Shown here piece after piece: positions 1-8,860 of a stretch of DNA of 64,000 bases (the stretch's first letter is position 1; each line of letters starts with the position of its first letter). Both the position numbers and the translations under genes were made by a program. Source of the DNA: Ornithinimicrobium pratense (lineage in GTDB: Bacteria > Actinomycetota > Actinomycetes > Actinomycetales > Dermatophilaceae); assembly GCF_008843165.1 (NCBI RefSeq), contig NZ_CP044427.1:124001-188000 (forward strand), given 5' to 3'. The notes under the pieces are model-generated. The model saw only the letters and a program-made list of their open reading frames with translations, had not been told where the DNA came from and did no database searches.

Positions 1-1
1 T

Positions 2-1651
2 CATGAGGATCTGCTCGGGCAGCTGCAGGCGCGCGCCGCGGCGGCCGGGGTCACCTGGTCCACCAGCGGCTGGGTGGACGACGCCGACCTGCCCCGGCTG
101 GTCGCCACCTCCGCGGCCACGGTGCCCGTCGCCGCCCACCGACACGTCTCGGCCTCCGGCTCGGTCGCGACCTGGCTCGCCGCGGGCCGGCGACCCCTGG
201 TGCTCACCTCCCGCTACGCCGAGGAGCTGGCGCGCCGGTTGCCCGGCGCCGTCCGGCTGGTCCGGCCCCCCGACCTGGCCCGCGCGGTCGCCGACGCACT
301 GGCCGACCCGGTGACGACCGTCCTTCGTGACGGGACGCCGCTCGGGCCGAGCTGGGCGCAGGCAGCGTCCGCGCTGCACGAGGTGGCGACCCGGCCGGCC
401 GTGTCGGTGGTCGTCCCCTACTACCGCGACCAGCGCCTGCTCGATCTCATCCTGGCCCGCCTGCAGGCACAGACCGGTGTGGTCGGTGACCTCGAGGTGG
501 TCGTCGCGGACGACGGCTCCCCGGAGCCGCCCGACGTCGGTGCCGGCCCCGGTGTTGACCTTGACGCCCTCGACCGGGGCGTAGACGCGGGCGCGGTCCG
601 GTCGATCCGGGTGGTCCGTCAGCACCGCGACGGGTTCCGGGCGTCGGCGGCCCGCAACCTGGGTGCGCGGCACAGTCACGGCCGGGTGCTGTGCTTCCTG
701 GATGGTGACACCGTCCCCGAGGACACCTACGTCGCCGCGCTGCAACGGACCTGCCTGCAGGCTCCGACCCTGGCCCTGGGCCGGCGCCGGCATGCGCACC
801 TGACGGGAGCCTGGCCCCCGCCGCCGGAGGACGAGCTGCCCGAGCCCGCCTGGCTGGACCAGGGCTACCGCGCGAGCGACCACCTGAGGGCCGCCGACGA
901 CGGCTCCTTCCGGTTCGTCATCTCCGCGGTGATGGCACTGACCCGGCCGGTCTGGGATGCGGCCGGTGGGTTCGAGGAGGGCCTGACCGGTTATGGCGGG
1001 GAGGACTGGGAGCTGGCCTGGCGATGCTGGCTCGCCGGCGCCGACCTGTGCCACGTGCCCGAGGCCGTCGCCTGGCACGACGGGCCGGACCTCGCCGGGC
1101 GGGCCGAGCAGGTGGCCGTGGTCAAGAACGCCGAGACCCTGCGGCTCTCGCCCCTGCTGCCGCACCCCCTGGTCCGGGGCCGGGGATGGACGCACCCCCA
1201 GCCGGACGTGGTGGCCGTGGTCCGGACGAAGGGGTGGACACCCGGACAGGTCGTCGTGGTGGTCGAGGCGCTGCTGCGGCTCGGGGATGTCGGCGTTTGG
1301 GCGGGACCGTCCGCCCTCCCGCCGGAGGTTGCCGACCCGCGCGTGCACCCGGGCTCCCCGGACACGGCGGTCCTGGCCCGGGCCCGCGCCACGGTCGAGG
1401 TGACCCGGCCGGTGGCGGTGACCAGGGTGCCGTGGACGGCCTACCCCCTCGACCTGACCGGCGCGGTGTCCTTGCCACGGTCGCCCCTGGTGGACCAGGG
1501 CACCTCCGGCGTGCGGGTCACCGCCCGCCGGCACAAGGGCCGGCACCACCTGCACGGCGAGCCGATGCCGCCGGCGTGGCTGCCCCAGGACTGGGTCGAG
1601 CCGGTGCAGCCCGAGGTCGTGCTGGAGCGGTGGCGGCAGGGCCGGCCGTAG
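2..1651 (+). CDS. Glycosyltransferase, GT2 catalytic domain with GT-B-like N-terminal remnant (5' truncated by window)
   Basis: The frame is already open at base 2 and stays open past the first possible start (GTG at 74), so the gene begins outside the window. The first 110 or so visible residues (SVATWLAAGRRPLVLTS, then a PPDLARAVADAL stretch) look like the donor-binding end of a GT-B glycosyltransferase. From about residue 134 a GT2 (GT-A fold) domain follows: VSVVVPYYRDQ, VVADDGSPE, the metal-binding FLDGDT near residue 234, and the acceptor-side motif GYGGEDWELAWR near 331. It probably transfers a sugar to a surface glycan or lipid. The fusion of two glycosyltransferase modules is inferred from these motifs; the sugar is not predictable. 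The stop overlaps the -10 box of the next gene. Confidence 0.8.
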   Translation, partial: HEDLLGQLQARAAAAGVTWSTSGWVDDADLPRLVATSAATVPVAAHRHVSASGSVATWLAAGRRPLVLTSRYAEELARRLPGAVRLVRPPDLARAVADALADPVTTVLRDGTPLGPSWAQAASALHEVATRPAVSVVVPYYRDQRLLDLILARLQAQTGVVGDLEVVVADDGSPEPPDVGAGPGVDLDALDRGVDAGAVRSIRVVRQHRDGFRASAARNLGARHSHGRVLCFLDGDTVPEDTYVAALQRTCLQAPTLALGRRRHAHLTGAWPPPPEDELPEPAWLDQGYRASDHLRAADDGSFRFVISAVMALTRPVWDAAGGFEEGLTGYGGEDWELAWRCWLAGADLCHVPEAVAWHDGPDLAGRAEQVAVVKNAETLRLSPLLPHPLVRGRGWTHPQPDVVAVVRTKGWTPGQVVVVVEALLRLGDVGVWAGPSALPPEVADPRVHPGSPDTAVLARARATVEVTRPVAVTRVPWTAYPLDLTGAVSLPRSPLVDQGTSGVRVTARRHKGRHHLHGEPMPPAWLPQDWVEPVQPEVVLERWRQGRP

Positions 1652-1654
1652 GGT
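1649..1654 (+). promoter_or_regulatory. -10-like box TAGGGT, leaderless start for the OpuC-like operon
   Basis: TAGGGT ends 6 nt before the ATG at 1661, which would put the transcript start on the start codon. It overlaps the TAG stop of the upstream glycosyltransferase. This matches the leaderless pattern seen at ten other genes in the window. No clear -35. Confidence 0.45.
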
Positions 1655-1660
1655 GAGCCG

Positions 1661-2731
1661 ATGATCCGCTTCGACGGAGTGACCAAGCGCTACGGCTCGA
1701 CGGTCGCCGTGGACGACCTCAGCCTGGAGGTGCGCAGGGGCGGTATCACCTGCCTGGTCGGGCCCTCCGGTTGCGGCAAGACCACCAGCCTGCGGATGGT
1801 CAACCGGATGGTCGAGCCCACAGAGGGCCGCATCCTCATCGACGATGAGGACGTTTCACGGGGCGACCCCGCGCAGCTGCGGCGCTCGATCGGCTACGTC
1901 ATCCAGCATGCCGGTCTCTTCCCGCACCGCACGGTCCTGGCCAACGTCATGACTGTGCCCCGGCTGCTCGGCTGGGACCGCGCCCGCGCTCGCGAGGCGG
2001 CGATGACCGCCATCGAGACGGTGGGGCTCACGGCGGACCAGGCCCGCCGCTACCCCGCTCAGCTCTCCGGCGGCCAGCAGCAGCGGGTCGGGGTGGCCCG
2101 GGCGCTGGCCAGTGACCCGGAGGTCGTGCTCATGGACGAACCGTTCAGCGCGGTCGACCCCGTCGTCCGGGCCGATCTGCAGGAGGAGGTCCGCCGGCTC
2201 CAGCGCGAGCTGGGCATCACCATCCTGCTGGTCACCCACGACATCGACGAGGCCCTCCTGCTGGGCGACGAGGTCGCCGTGCTGCGCCAGGGTGGGCGGC
2301 TCGCCCAGCTGGCCAGCCCGGGGGAGCTGCTCGCCCACCCGGCCGACGACTTCGTGGCCGGCTTCGTCGGCAAGGACCGGGGCTACCGGGCGCTGGGCTT
2401 CACCCAGGTGCAGGTGGCGCCGCAGCCGGTCGACACGGTGCGGCTGGGGGCCAGCGTGCGCGCCGGCGCCGGCTGGGTGCTGGTCACCGACGCTGAGGGG
2501 ATGCCCCTGGGCTGGGTGGAGGCCACTGGCTGGGGTGGGCCCGTGCGGGAGGACCGGGTGGAGCGGTTCGGCAACGTCGCCCGGGTCGGGGACAGCGCCC
2601 GGCTGCTCCTGGACGCCGCCCTGTCCTCCCCCAGCGGTCAGGGCGTGGTCGTCGACGCGGAGGGACGGCTGGCCGGTGTGGTCGGCGCCGACGACATCCT
2701 CGCCGCCCTGGGCAGGAGTCCACGGCGGTGA
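1661..2731 (+). CDS. Glycine betaine/choline-type ABC transporter ATP-binding protein (OpuCA/ProV-like)
   Basis: Cytoplasmic ATPase that powers a compatible-solute importer. Visible motifs are Walker A GPSGCGKTT from residue 34, Q-loop YVIQHAGLFPHRTV, ABC signature LSGGQQQRVGVARA from about 135, Walker B VVLMDEPF from about 155, and the switch His in LLVTHDIDEA. Beyond about residue 235 lies a divergent CBS-like C-terminal region ending in GVVVDAEGRLAGVVGADDIL. In OpuCA proteins this part senses ionic strength. The 356-aa length fits the family. It is first in a four-gene operon and overlaps the next gene by 4 nt. The substrate class is inferred from the family and the two-permease layout; carnitine or proline betaine are possible alternatives. 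Confidence 0.9.
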   Translation: MIRFDGVTKRYGSTVAVDDLSLEVRRGGITCLVGPSGCGKTTSLRMVNRMVEPTEGRILIDDEDVSRGDPAQLRRSIGYVIQHAGLFPHRTVLANVMTVPRLLGWDRARAREAAMTAIETVGLTADQARRYPAQLSGGQQQRVGVARALASDPEVVLMDEPFSAVDPVVRADLQEEVRRLQRELGITILLVTHDIDEALLLGDEVAVLRQGGRLAQLASPGELLAHPADDFVAGFVGKDRGYRALGFTQVQVAPQPVDTVRLGASVRAGAGWVLVTDAEGMPLGWVEATGWGGPVREDRVERFGNVARVGDSARLLLDAALSSPSGQGVVVDAEGRLAGVVGADDILAALGRSPRR

Positions 2732-3363
2732 TCGGCGGGGTCGCCTGGTCCACCCTGCTGGACCTCACCTTGCGCCACCTCTATCTGGCCGTGGTGCCCC
2801 TGCTCTGCGGGTTGCTCATCGCGCTGCCGCTGGGTTGGGCAGCGGCCCGCTACCGCTGGGCAGCCCCCACCCTCCTTGCCGGCACCGGACTGCTCTACAC
2901 GGTCCCCTCCCTGGCGTTGTTCATCATCCTGCCGCTCATCACCGGCGCCCGGATCCTGGACGACTCCAATGTGCTCATCGCGCTGACTGTCTACACGGTC
3001 GCGCTGCTGACCCGGACCGTCGCCGACGGGTTCGCCTCGGTGCCCTCGGTGACCCGGCAGGCGGCGACCGCCATGGGCTACGGCGAGCTGCGGCGCACAC
3101 TGGTCGTCGACCTGCCGCTCGCCGTCCCCGTCCTCACAGCGGGGCTTCGGGTCGCGGCGGTGAGCAACGTCTCCATGGTCTCGGTCGCCGCACTCATCGG
3201 GGTCAGCCAGCTGGGCAGCCTGTTCACCCAGGGCTTCAGCCGCAACACCCTGGAGCCGATCGTGGTGGGTGTCGTGGCCAGCGTGGCGCTGGCGCTGGCG
3301 CTGGACCTGACGATCACGCTGGGATCACGGCTGCTGACCCCCTGGCTGCGGGCGGCCCGATGA
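2728..3363 (+). CDS. ABC transporter permease, OpuCB-like (betaine/choline import)
   Basis: Integral membrane subunit of about 5-6 hydrophobic segments, 211 aa, with the EAA-like coupling loop AATAMGYGELRRTLVVDLP that contacts the ATPase. Starts GTG with a 4-nt GTGA overlap on the ATPase gene, so translation is coupled. The short length and lack of a periplasmic domain match the OpuCB/OpuCD half-permeases, which pair as heterodimers. The sister permease follows with another 4-nt overlap. Confidence 0.88.
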   Translation: MIGGVAWSTLLDLTLRHLYLAVVPLLCGLLIALPLGWAAARYRWAAPTLLAGTGLLYTVPSLALFIILPLITGARILDDSNVLIALTVYTVALLTRTVADGFASVPSVTRQAATAMGYGELRRTLVVDLPLAVPVLTAGLRVAAVSNVSMVSVAALIGVSQLGSLFTQGFSRNTLEPIVVGVVASVALALALDLTITLGSRLLTPWLRAAR

Positions 3364-4046
3364 TCGAGCTGACCTGGCAGTGGCTGACCGACCCGGGGTC
3401 GTGGACCGGTCCCGGCGGGATCCTCGCCCAGACCGGGACCCACCTGCGGATCTCGCTGGTCTCCCTGCTGCTCGCGGCGGCGGTGGCGGTCCCCGTCGGC
3501 CTCTACATCGGGCACACCGGTCGCGGGCGCTGGCTGGCGATCAACCTGGCCGGGGCCTTCCGCGCCATCCCCAGCCTGGGCGTGCTCTTCATCGCGATCA
3601 TGCTCCTGCTGCCGCGGCTGCGCGGCGAACTGGCCTTCGAGGCGCCGGTCGTCATCGTCCTCGTCCTGCTCGCGGTCCCCCCGATCCTGTCCGGCACCTA
3701 CGCCGGCGTCGAGTCCGTGGACCCGGCGGCCCGGGACGCCGCCCGCGGGGTCGGCATGACCGGGACTCAGGTGCTCCGCCAGGTCGAGCTCCCTGCCGCG
3801 CTGCCGCTGCTGCTCTCCGGCGTCCGGTCGGCGATGATGCAGATCATCGCCACCGCGACGATCGCGGCGGTGGTCGGGGTCGGCGGGCTGGGCCGGTTCC
3901 TCATCGACGGCCAGGCCGCGCGCCGCTACGAGGAGATGGCAGGCGGTGCTCTCACCGTCGCCGCGCTCGCGCTGGTCGTCGACTTGGTGCTCGCGGGCGT
4001 GCAGCGGCTGGCGGTCTCACCGGGACTGCGGGCACGACCGGGCTGA
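3360..4046 (+). CDS. ABC transporter permease, OpuCD-like (betaine/choline import)
   Basis: Second permease, 228 aa, starting at the ATG that overlaps the stop of its partner (ATGA, 3360-3363). The same frame is open far upstream, but that stretch is only a shadow of the ATPase gene. Visible features are hydrophobic segments such as RISLVSLLLAAAVAVPVGLY, and the coupling loop AARGVGMTGTQVLRQVELP typical of the OpuCB/OpuCD family. It presumably forms the pore with the preceding permease. Confidence 0.88.
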   Translation: MIELTWQWLTDPGSWTGPGGILAQTGTHLRISLVSLLLAAAVAVPVGLYIGHTGRGRWLAINLAGAFRAIPSLGVLFIAIMLLLPRLRGELAFEAPVVIVLVLLAVPPILSGTYAGVESVDPAARDAARGVGMTGTQVLRQVELPAALPLLLSGVRSAMMQIIATATIAAVVGVGGLGRFLIDGQAARRYEEMAGGALTVAALALVVDLVLAGVQRLAVSPGLRARPG

Positions 4047-4105
4047 GCCGAAGCCTCCCGGTGGCGCGCGACCCTGCACCCGTGTCACCGTGGAGGCCGC
4101 CCACC

Positions 4106-4111
4106 AGGAGG
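4106..4111 (+). promoter_or_regulatory. Shine-Dalgarno AGGAGG fixing the start of the substrate-binding lipoprotein
   Basis: Perfect AGGAGG five bases before the ATG at 4117. The open frame extends upstream to 3946, inside the permease gene, but this site and the lipoprotein signal directly after it fix the true start. Confidence 0.8.
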
Positions 4112-4116
4112 ACGCC

Positions 4117-5097
4117 ATGCGCCGCACCACGATCACTGCCCTGACCCTGACCGCAGCCCTCGGGTTGGCCAGCTGCGGGGGCGGTGATGACCCCCTCGAC
4201 CCGGACGCCGACCCCGGCACCGGCAACGGCACCGACGGCGGCGAGGGCACCGCAGGTGCCGAGGACGGTGCCTCGCCCGGTGAGCCGGCGACCGGTGAGG
4301 CAGGGACCGTCACGATCGGCTCGGCCAACTTTGCGGAGAACGAGCTGCTCGCGGAGATCTACGCGGCCGCTCTGTCCGACGCGGGCGTCGAGGTCGACAC
4401 CCGGCTCAATATTGGCAGCCGCGAGACCTACCTGCCCGGTCTGCAGGACGGCTCGATCGACCTCATCCCGGAGTACCTCGGCGGCCTGGGCACGTGGCTC
4501 AACCCGGAGATCACCGCGACCTCCACGCAGGACGTCCGAGCCGACGTCGAGGAGAACCTGCCCGAGGGCCTGATGCTGCTGGAGCACAGCGAGGCCGAGA
4601 ACAAGGACGCGATCGTCGTCACCGAGCAGACCGCGCAGGAGCACGGGTTGAACCAGATCGGTGACCTGGTGGACGTGGCCGGGGAGATGTCGCTGGGCGG
4701 CCCGCCGGAGTTCGAGTCGAGGCCCAACGGGGTGGCCGGGCTGGAGGGCGTCTACGGCGTGGTCTTCGGCTCCTTCCGCTCGCTGTCGGCCGGCGGGACG
4801 CTGAGCGTGCAGTCCCTGGCCAGCGGTCAGGTCGACGCCGCCAACATCTTTACCACCGACCCGGCGATCGAGGAGAACGGCTTCGTGGTTCTGGAGGACC
4901 CGGAGAGCCTCTTCGCCGCCCAGAACGTCGTGCCACTGGCCTCCGCCGACGTCGTCGACGAGACGGTGGAGCAGACTCTGGACGCGGTCTCCGCGGCCCT
5001 CACGACGGAGAACCTCACCGCGATGATGGTTGAGGTCCTCAGCGACGGACAAGCACCCGCGGACGTGGCGCGGCAGTTCGTCGACGAGAATCTCTGA
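4117..5097 (+). CDS. Glycine betaine/choline-type ABC substrate-binding lipoprotein (OpuCC/OsmF-like)
   Basis: Exported solute receptor of the importer, 326 aa. The N-terminus MRRTTITALTLTAALGLASC is a lipoprotein signal with lipobox LASC, so the mature protein is anchored by a lipidated Cys. An acidic, Gly-rich linker follows, then the type II binding fold beginning TVTIGSANFAENELLAEIYA, a typical OpuAC-family opening. Two further typical segments are SRETYLPGLQDGSIDLIPEY and QNVVPLASADVV. It is last in the operon, 70 nt after the second permease. Ligand choice among quaternary amines cannot be read from sequence alone. Confidence 0.9.
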   Translation: MRRTTITALTLTAALGLASCGGGDDPLDPDADPGTGNGTDGGEGTAGAEDGASPGEPATGEAGTVTIGSANFAENELLAEIYAAALSDAGVEVDTRLNIGSRETYLPGLQDGSIDLIPEYLGGLGTWLNPEITATSTQDVRADVEENLPEGLMLLEHSEAENKDAIVVTEQTAQEHGLNQIGDLVDVAGEMSLGGPPEFESRPNGVAGLEGVYGVVFGSFRSLSAGGTLSVQSLASGQVDAANIFTTDPAIEENGFVVLEDPESLFAAQNVVPLASADVVDETVEQTLDAVSAALTTENLTAMMVEVLSDGQAPADVARQFVDENL

Positions 5098-5146
5098 GGC
5101 CCCCGGCCCGGGTGCGGTACACCGCGAAGGCGGCCGCCGGTCTGGC

Positions 5147-5152
5147 TAGCGT
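5147..5152 (+). promoter_or_regulatory. -10-like box TAGCGT, leaderless start
   Basis: TAGCGT ends 6 nt before the ATG at 5159, and there is no Shine-Dalgarno sequence between them. Consistent with a leaderless transcript. Confidence 0.45.
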
Positions 5153-5158
5153 GGCCGG

Positions 5159-6001
5159 ATGAGCACACGCCATGCCTCGGCCTCGTCACCGCCCGCGTCC
5201 CGCCCGTCGACCCTGCGCCGCGACCAGATCCTGGTGTCGGTGGCTGCCGTGGTGTGGCTCGTGGGGACACTCTTGGGCACCGGCCTCATCGGCACCGATG
5301 ACGGGGTCAGCGACCAGGGGGACGGGCTGTTCACCGACAGCACGACCCTGATCGCCCCGGACGGTCCCGCGTTCTCGATCTGGTCGGTGATCTACGTCCT
5401 GCTCGGCGCCTACGTCATCTGGCAGTGGGTGGCCGCCGACTCACGGTGGGCGGCGGTGACCCGGCTCCCCGCGGCGGTCTCCATCGCGCTGAACGGGATC
5501 TGGCTGATGGTGGTCTTCGCCGACTGGGTGCTGGTCTCGGTACTCGTCATCCTCGGCATCGCGGCGTCGCTGGGGTTCGTCCTGGCGCGCACGGCCACCC
5601 TGTCGTCGGAAGGGTGGGCCCCGGCGGTCTTCGTCTCGCTGACCTTCGGGCTCTACCTGGGCTGGATCTGCGTGGCGACCTGCGCCAACGTCGCCTCCTG
5701 GCTGGTGGGGCTGGGGGTGCCCGAGGACGGCACCGCATCGACGATCACCACGGCCGCGGTGCTGCTCGTCGTGGTTGGGCTGGTCGCCTTCCTGCTCAGC
5801 CGCACCCGTCAGCCCGTCTTCCGCGCCGCGCTGGCTGCCGCGGTCGTCTGGGGCCTGTCATGGGTGTCCTGGGGCCGCTTCACCGGGGACCTGGAGAGCA
5901 CGGTGGTCGGCTATGCCGCCGCCTTCGCCGCCCTCTGCGTCGTGGGCCTGCTGATCGTCTTTCTCCTTCCCCAGCGCACCCGCGACGACAGCCAGGCCTG
6001 A
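5159..6001 (+). CDS. TspO/MBR-related tryptophan-rich membrane protein
   Basis: 280-aa polytopic membrane protein with roughly eight hydrophobic segments. Near residue 62 the segment PDGPAFSIWSVIYVLLGAYV resembles the TspO hallmark PP-x-VF-x-x-WT-x-LY. Further Trp-rich helices follow, such as LNGIWLMVVFADW and LGWICVATCANVASWL. TspO-family proteins bind porphyrins or steroids. This longer actinobacterial branch has no firm function. It reads toward a strong hairpin terminator shared with the convergent nucleotidase gene. A generic membrane protein is the alternative. Confidence 0.75.
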   Translation: MSTRHASASSPPASRPSTLRRDQILVSVAAVVWLVGTLLGTGLIGTDDGVSDQGDGLFTDSTTLIAPDGPAFSIWSVIYVLLGAYVIWQWVAADSRWAAVTRLPAAVSIALNGIWLMVVFADWVLVSVLVILGIAASLGFVLARTATLSSEGWAPAVFVSLTFGLYLGWICVATCANVASWLVGLGVPEDGTASTITTAAVLLVVVGLVAFLLSRTRQPVFRAALAAAVVWGLSWVSWGRFTGDLESTVVGYAAAFAALCVVGLLIVFLLPQRTRDDSQA

Positions 6002-6033
6002 CCTGACAGGGGGACCAGGTCTCAGGGACGCAG

Positions 6034-6068
6034 AGAGCCCGCCACCGCTGGGTGCGGTGGCGGGCTCT
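6034..6068. terminator. Bidirectional hairpin terminator between convergent genes
   Basis: A perfect 15-bp stem with arms AGAGCCCGCCACCGC (6034-6048) and its complement (6054-6068) encloses a 5-nt loop, followed by CTTG on the plus strand. It lies between the plus-strand TspO-like gene ending at 6001 and the minus-strand nucleotidase gene ending at 6122, so it can serve both. Confidence 0.85.
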
Positions 6069-6121
6069 TGTGGTGGCGTCAGGGTGGGCCCGGTCAGCGG
6101 GACCGACCTTGGCCCGGAACC

Positions 6122-8860
6122 TTACGGCTCGGGGGTGATCTCCTGGCGACGGGTGTCCGGGGCGGTCAGACCCGGGTTTGCGCCCAGGTAGCCGACCAGG
6201 TTGGCCAGGTCCTCCGGGCCGCCCAGCAGGTCGGTGCCGTTGGTGAAGGCGGCGAAGTCGTCGCCACCCTCGGCCAGGAAGTTCAGCGTGGAGACCCGGT
6301 ACGTTGCCTCCGGGTCGATCGGCTCGCCGTCCAGCTCCATGTTGCCGACCTTGCTGCCCTCGGGCTGCGAGTCGTCCCAGGTGTAGGTGAAGCCTTCGCT
6401 GACGCCCAGGGCGAGGTACTGTCGGCCCCGGCCAGACACGTACTGCTGCTCCAGGACGGCCTTGATGTCGGCGCCGGTGAGATCGATGGAGACCAAGATG
6501 TTGCCGAACGGCATGACGTTGTAGGCCTCCTGATAGGTGACCTCACCCGGCTCCTCCTCGTTGCTGATCTGGTCGTAGAGCAGGCTGGCCCGCACACCGC
6601 CGACGTTCATGAAGGAGACCTGTGCACCGCCGTCCTCCGGGGCTGAGGTGCCCCACAGGATGGAGTCCGCGACCAGGTTGGCCATCGGGGTCTCGATCCC
6701 GCGGTCACCACCGGCGTCACCGGTGATGTCCTCGGTGATCGTGCCGACGACCGTGCCGGCGACGACGTCCGCCAGTGCCTCCCACTTCGCGACGACCTCG
6801 GCCATCTCGGGGTGGTCCGGGACGGACTGAAGCACGAGGTGGTTGTTGGCGGAGCTGCGCTCGCGCACGACATCACCGGTGGTCCGGCTGACGGAGAGGG
6901 TCAGGTCACTGACCACCCGACCGTACTGGTTCGCGCTGGTGACGAGTCGGGGGTTGCCGGCCGGGTCGGGCACCGAGCAGATATAGGCCTGGTGGGTGTG
7001 CCCGGAGATGACGGCATCGATGGCCGGGTCCAGCTCCTCGGCGATCCGGACGACGGGCCCGGTCAGGTCGTCGCAGGCGTCGTAGGCGCCGGTGACGGCC
7101 CCACCTTCGTGCAGCAGCACGACGATCGTCTCCACACCCTGCTCCTGCAGGTGCGCTGCGTAGGCGTTTGCGGTCTCGACCTCCTCGAGGAACTCGATCG
7201 AGGCCACGCCACCCGGGCTGACCAGGCTCGGTGTGCCCTCGAGGGTCAGGCCGATGAAGCCCACATCGACGCCGTCCACGGTGCGGACCTCGGTGGCGGG
7301 CAGGATGGGCTCGCCAGTGTCGCGATAGACGACGTTGGCCGCCAGCCACGGGAAGTCCGCGCCCTGGTAGGGCTCGTCCTCGATGAAGCAGCCGAGCTCC
7401 GGGTGGCAGTCGCCGTCCTGCATGCGCAGCAGCTCCTCCACCCCCTCGTCGAACTCGTGGTTCCCCACGCTGGCGACGTCCAGGCCGGCGACGTGCATCG
7501 CCTCCACCGCCGGCTCGTCCTGGAACAGGCCCGACACAAAGGTGGAGCCGCCGATGATGTCACCCGGCGACACGGTGAGGGACTGCTCGGGGAAGGAACG
7601 CACCCGCAGCATGTCCAGCGTGGTCGCGAGGTTGACCGCGCCACCCACGGCGTGCTGCTCGGGATCCTGGGTGGGAGTGAGCCGGGCGCCCGGGTCGACG
7701 GACAGGTGCCCGTGGAAGTCGTTGAACGCCAGGAGCTGCACCACCAGCTCGTCGGCCCAGGCCGGGAGCACGACATCCAACACGTCGAGGACGGCGCCCT
7801 GGACGGCGATCGGGCCGCCGAAGATGGTGATGGCCTGGGGGGAGATGCGGTCCAGGGCGGCCATCGTGGAGTTGGGCGCACCGTCGGGACGGGTGAGCAG
7901 GAGCGGCTCGCCGAGGTGGGCGGCCAGAGCGCCACCGGTGAGGGCGTCGGGGAAGTCGGCGCCGCTGGCCAGGTGGGCCTCGGTGTCGAACTCGTAGGTC
8001 TGTGAAAGCGCGGCGGCCGTGGCGTACCGGTTCGAGCCGTGGACCCGGGTGGTGTCCGGCACCAGCTCGGCGATCTCCGCGAGTCGTTCGTCGGACAGGG
8101 CACCGGGACCGCCGAGCACCACGATGCTCTGCGGTGCCAGTCGGGTGATCGCCGCGGCGGTGACGCCCCGGAGGCGGTCGGGGGCGGTGAGCAGCAACGG
8201 CATCCCGTCCCGGCCCGCGACGGCGCCGCCGGCAAGGGCGTCGGGGAAGTCGTCACCGGTGGCCACGAACAGGACCGGCACACCCGTGGGGTGGGCGTCG
8301 ACGATGCTGGCCGACGTGGCGTACCGGTCGTCGCCTGCGATGCGTACGACGTCGTCGGTGTAGACCCGCAGCTCCTCGAGCACCTCGTCGGACACAGCCT
8401 GCGCGCCGCCCACGACGATGATGCTGCTGGGCGCGAGGTCGCGCAGCGCTGAGGCGGTCGCGCTGGGCAGCGACCCAGGCCGGGTCAGCAGCACGGGGAT
8501 CTGGGACTGGGCCATGACCTCAGTGGCACCCGCGGTGCCCATCGCTATGGCTTCGGCCACCGGCATCGGGATGGCTGCGCTCAGGGCGTCCGGGAAGTTC
8601 TGACCCGTGGTGACGATCACCGTGTCGGTGCCAGCAGGGAAGGCGCGGGAGATCTCCGCCGCCGTGTGGTAGCGGTCGGCTCCGGAGATCCGGTCAGTGG
8701 TGACCTCCTCCGCTGGGCTTACGGGGGCCGCCGGGACGGAGGCACCAGCCGGAGGTAGGGGGGAGGTGGACGATGCCATGGCGGCGCCACTGGCCACCAG
8801 GGCCAGGGCTGCTGTCGCCGCCAAGGCCGCGCGCGGCGGCGCGAACCTACGCTGAGACAT
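6122..8860 (-). CDS. Secreted CWB2-repeat / 5'-nucleotidase fusion protein
   Basis: 912-aa exported enzyme. A signal peptide (RAALAATAALALVASGAAMA) is followed by three CWB2 cell-wall-binding repeats, each opening RISGADRYHTAA, RIAGDDRYATSA or RVHGSNRYATAA and carrying a FPDAL motif. From about residue 375 comes a UshA/YfkN-type nucleotidase: metal-site motifs FNDFHGHL (about 378), GNHEFDEG (about 465) and SGHTHQAY (about 618), then the C-terminal substrate domain with NVGGVRASLLYD and YNVMPFGN. It should hydrolyse extracellular nucleotides or related phosphate esters at the wall to salvage nucleoside and phosphate. The frame is open upstream to 9280, but the signal peptide fixes the start at 8860. 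Confidence 0.9.
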   Translation of the reverse strand: MSQRRFAPPRAALAATAALALVASGAAMASSTSPLPPAGASVPAAPVSPAEEVTTDRISGADRYHTAAEISRAFPAGTDTVIVTTGQNFPDALSAAIPMPVAEAIAMGTAGATEVMAQSQIPVLLTRPGSLPSATASALRDLAPSSIIVVGGAQAVSDEVLEELRVYTDDVVRIAGDDRYATSASIVDAHPTGVPVLFVATGDDFPDALAGGAVAGRDGMPLLLTAPDRLRGVTAAAITRLAPQSIVVLGGPGALSDERLAEIAELVPDTTRVHGSNRYATAAALSQTYEFDTEAHLASGADFPDALTGGALAAHLGEPLLLTRPDGAPNSTMAALDRISPQAITIFGGPIAVQGAVLDVLDVVLPAWADELVVQLLAFNDFHGHLSVDPGARLTPTQDPEQHAVGGAVNLATTLDMLRVRSFPEQSLTVSPGDIIGGSTFVSGLFQDEPAVEAMHVAGLDVASVGNHEFDEGVEELLRMQDGDCHPELGCFIEDEPYQGADFPWLAANVVYRDTGEPILPATEVRTVDGVDVGFIGLTLEGTPSLVSPGGVASIEFLEEVETANAYAAHLQEQGVETIVVLLHEGGAVTGAYDACDDLTGPVVRIAEELDPAIDAVISGHTHQAYICSVPDPAGNPRLVTSANQYGRVVSDLTLSVSRTTGDVVRERSSANNHLVLQSVPDHPEMAEVVAKWEALADVVAGTVVGTITEDITGDAGGDRGIETPMANLVADSILWGTSAPEDGGAQVSFMNVGGVRASLLYDQISNEEEPGEVTYQEAYNVMPFGNILVSIDLTGADIKAVLEQQYVSGRGRQYLALGVSEGFTYTWDDSQPEGSKVGNMELDGEPIDPEATYRVSTLNFLAEGGDDFAAFTNGTDLLGGPEDLANLVGYLGANPGLTAPDTRRQEITPEP

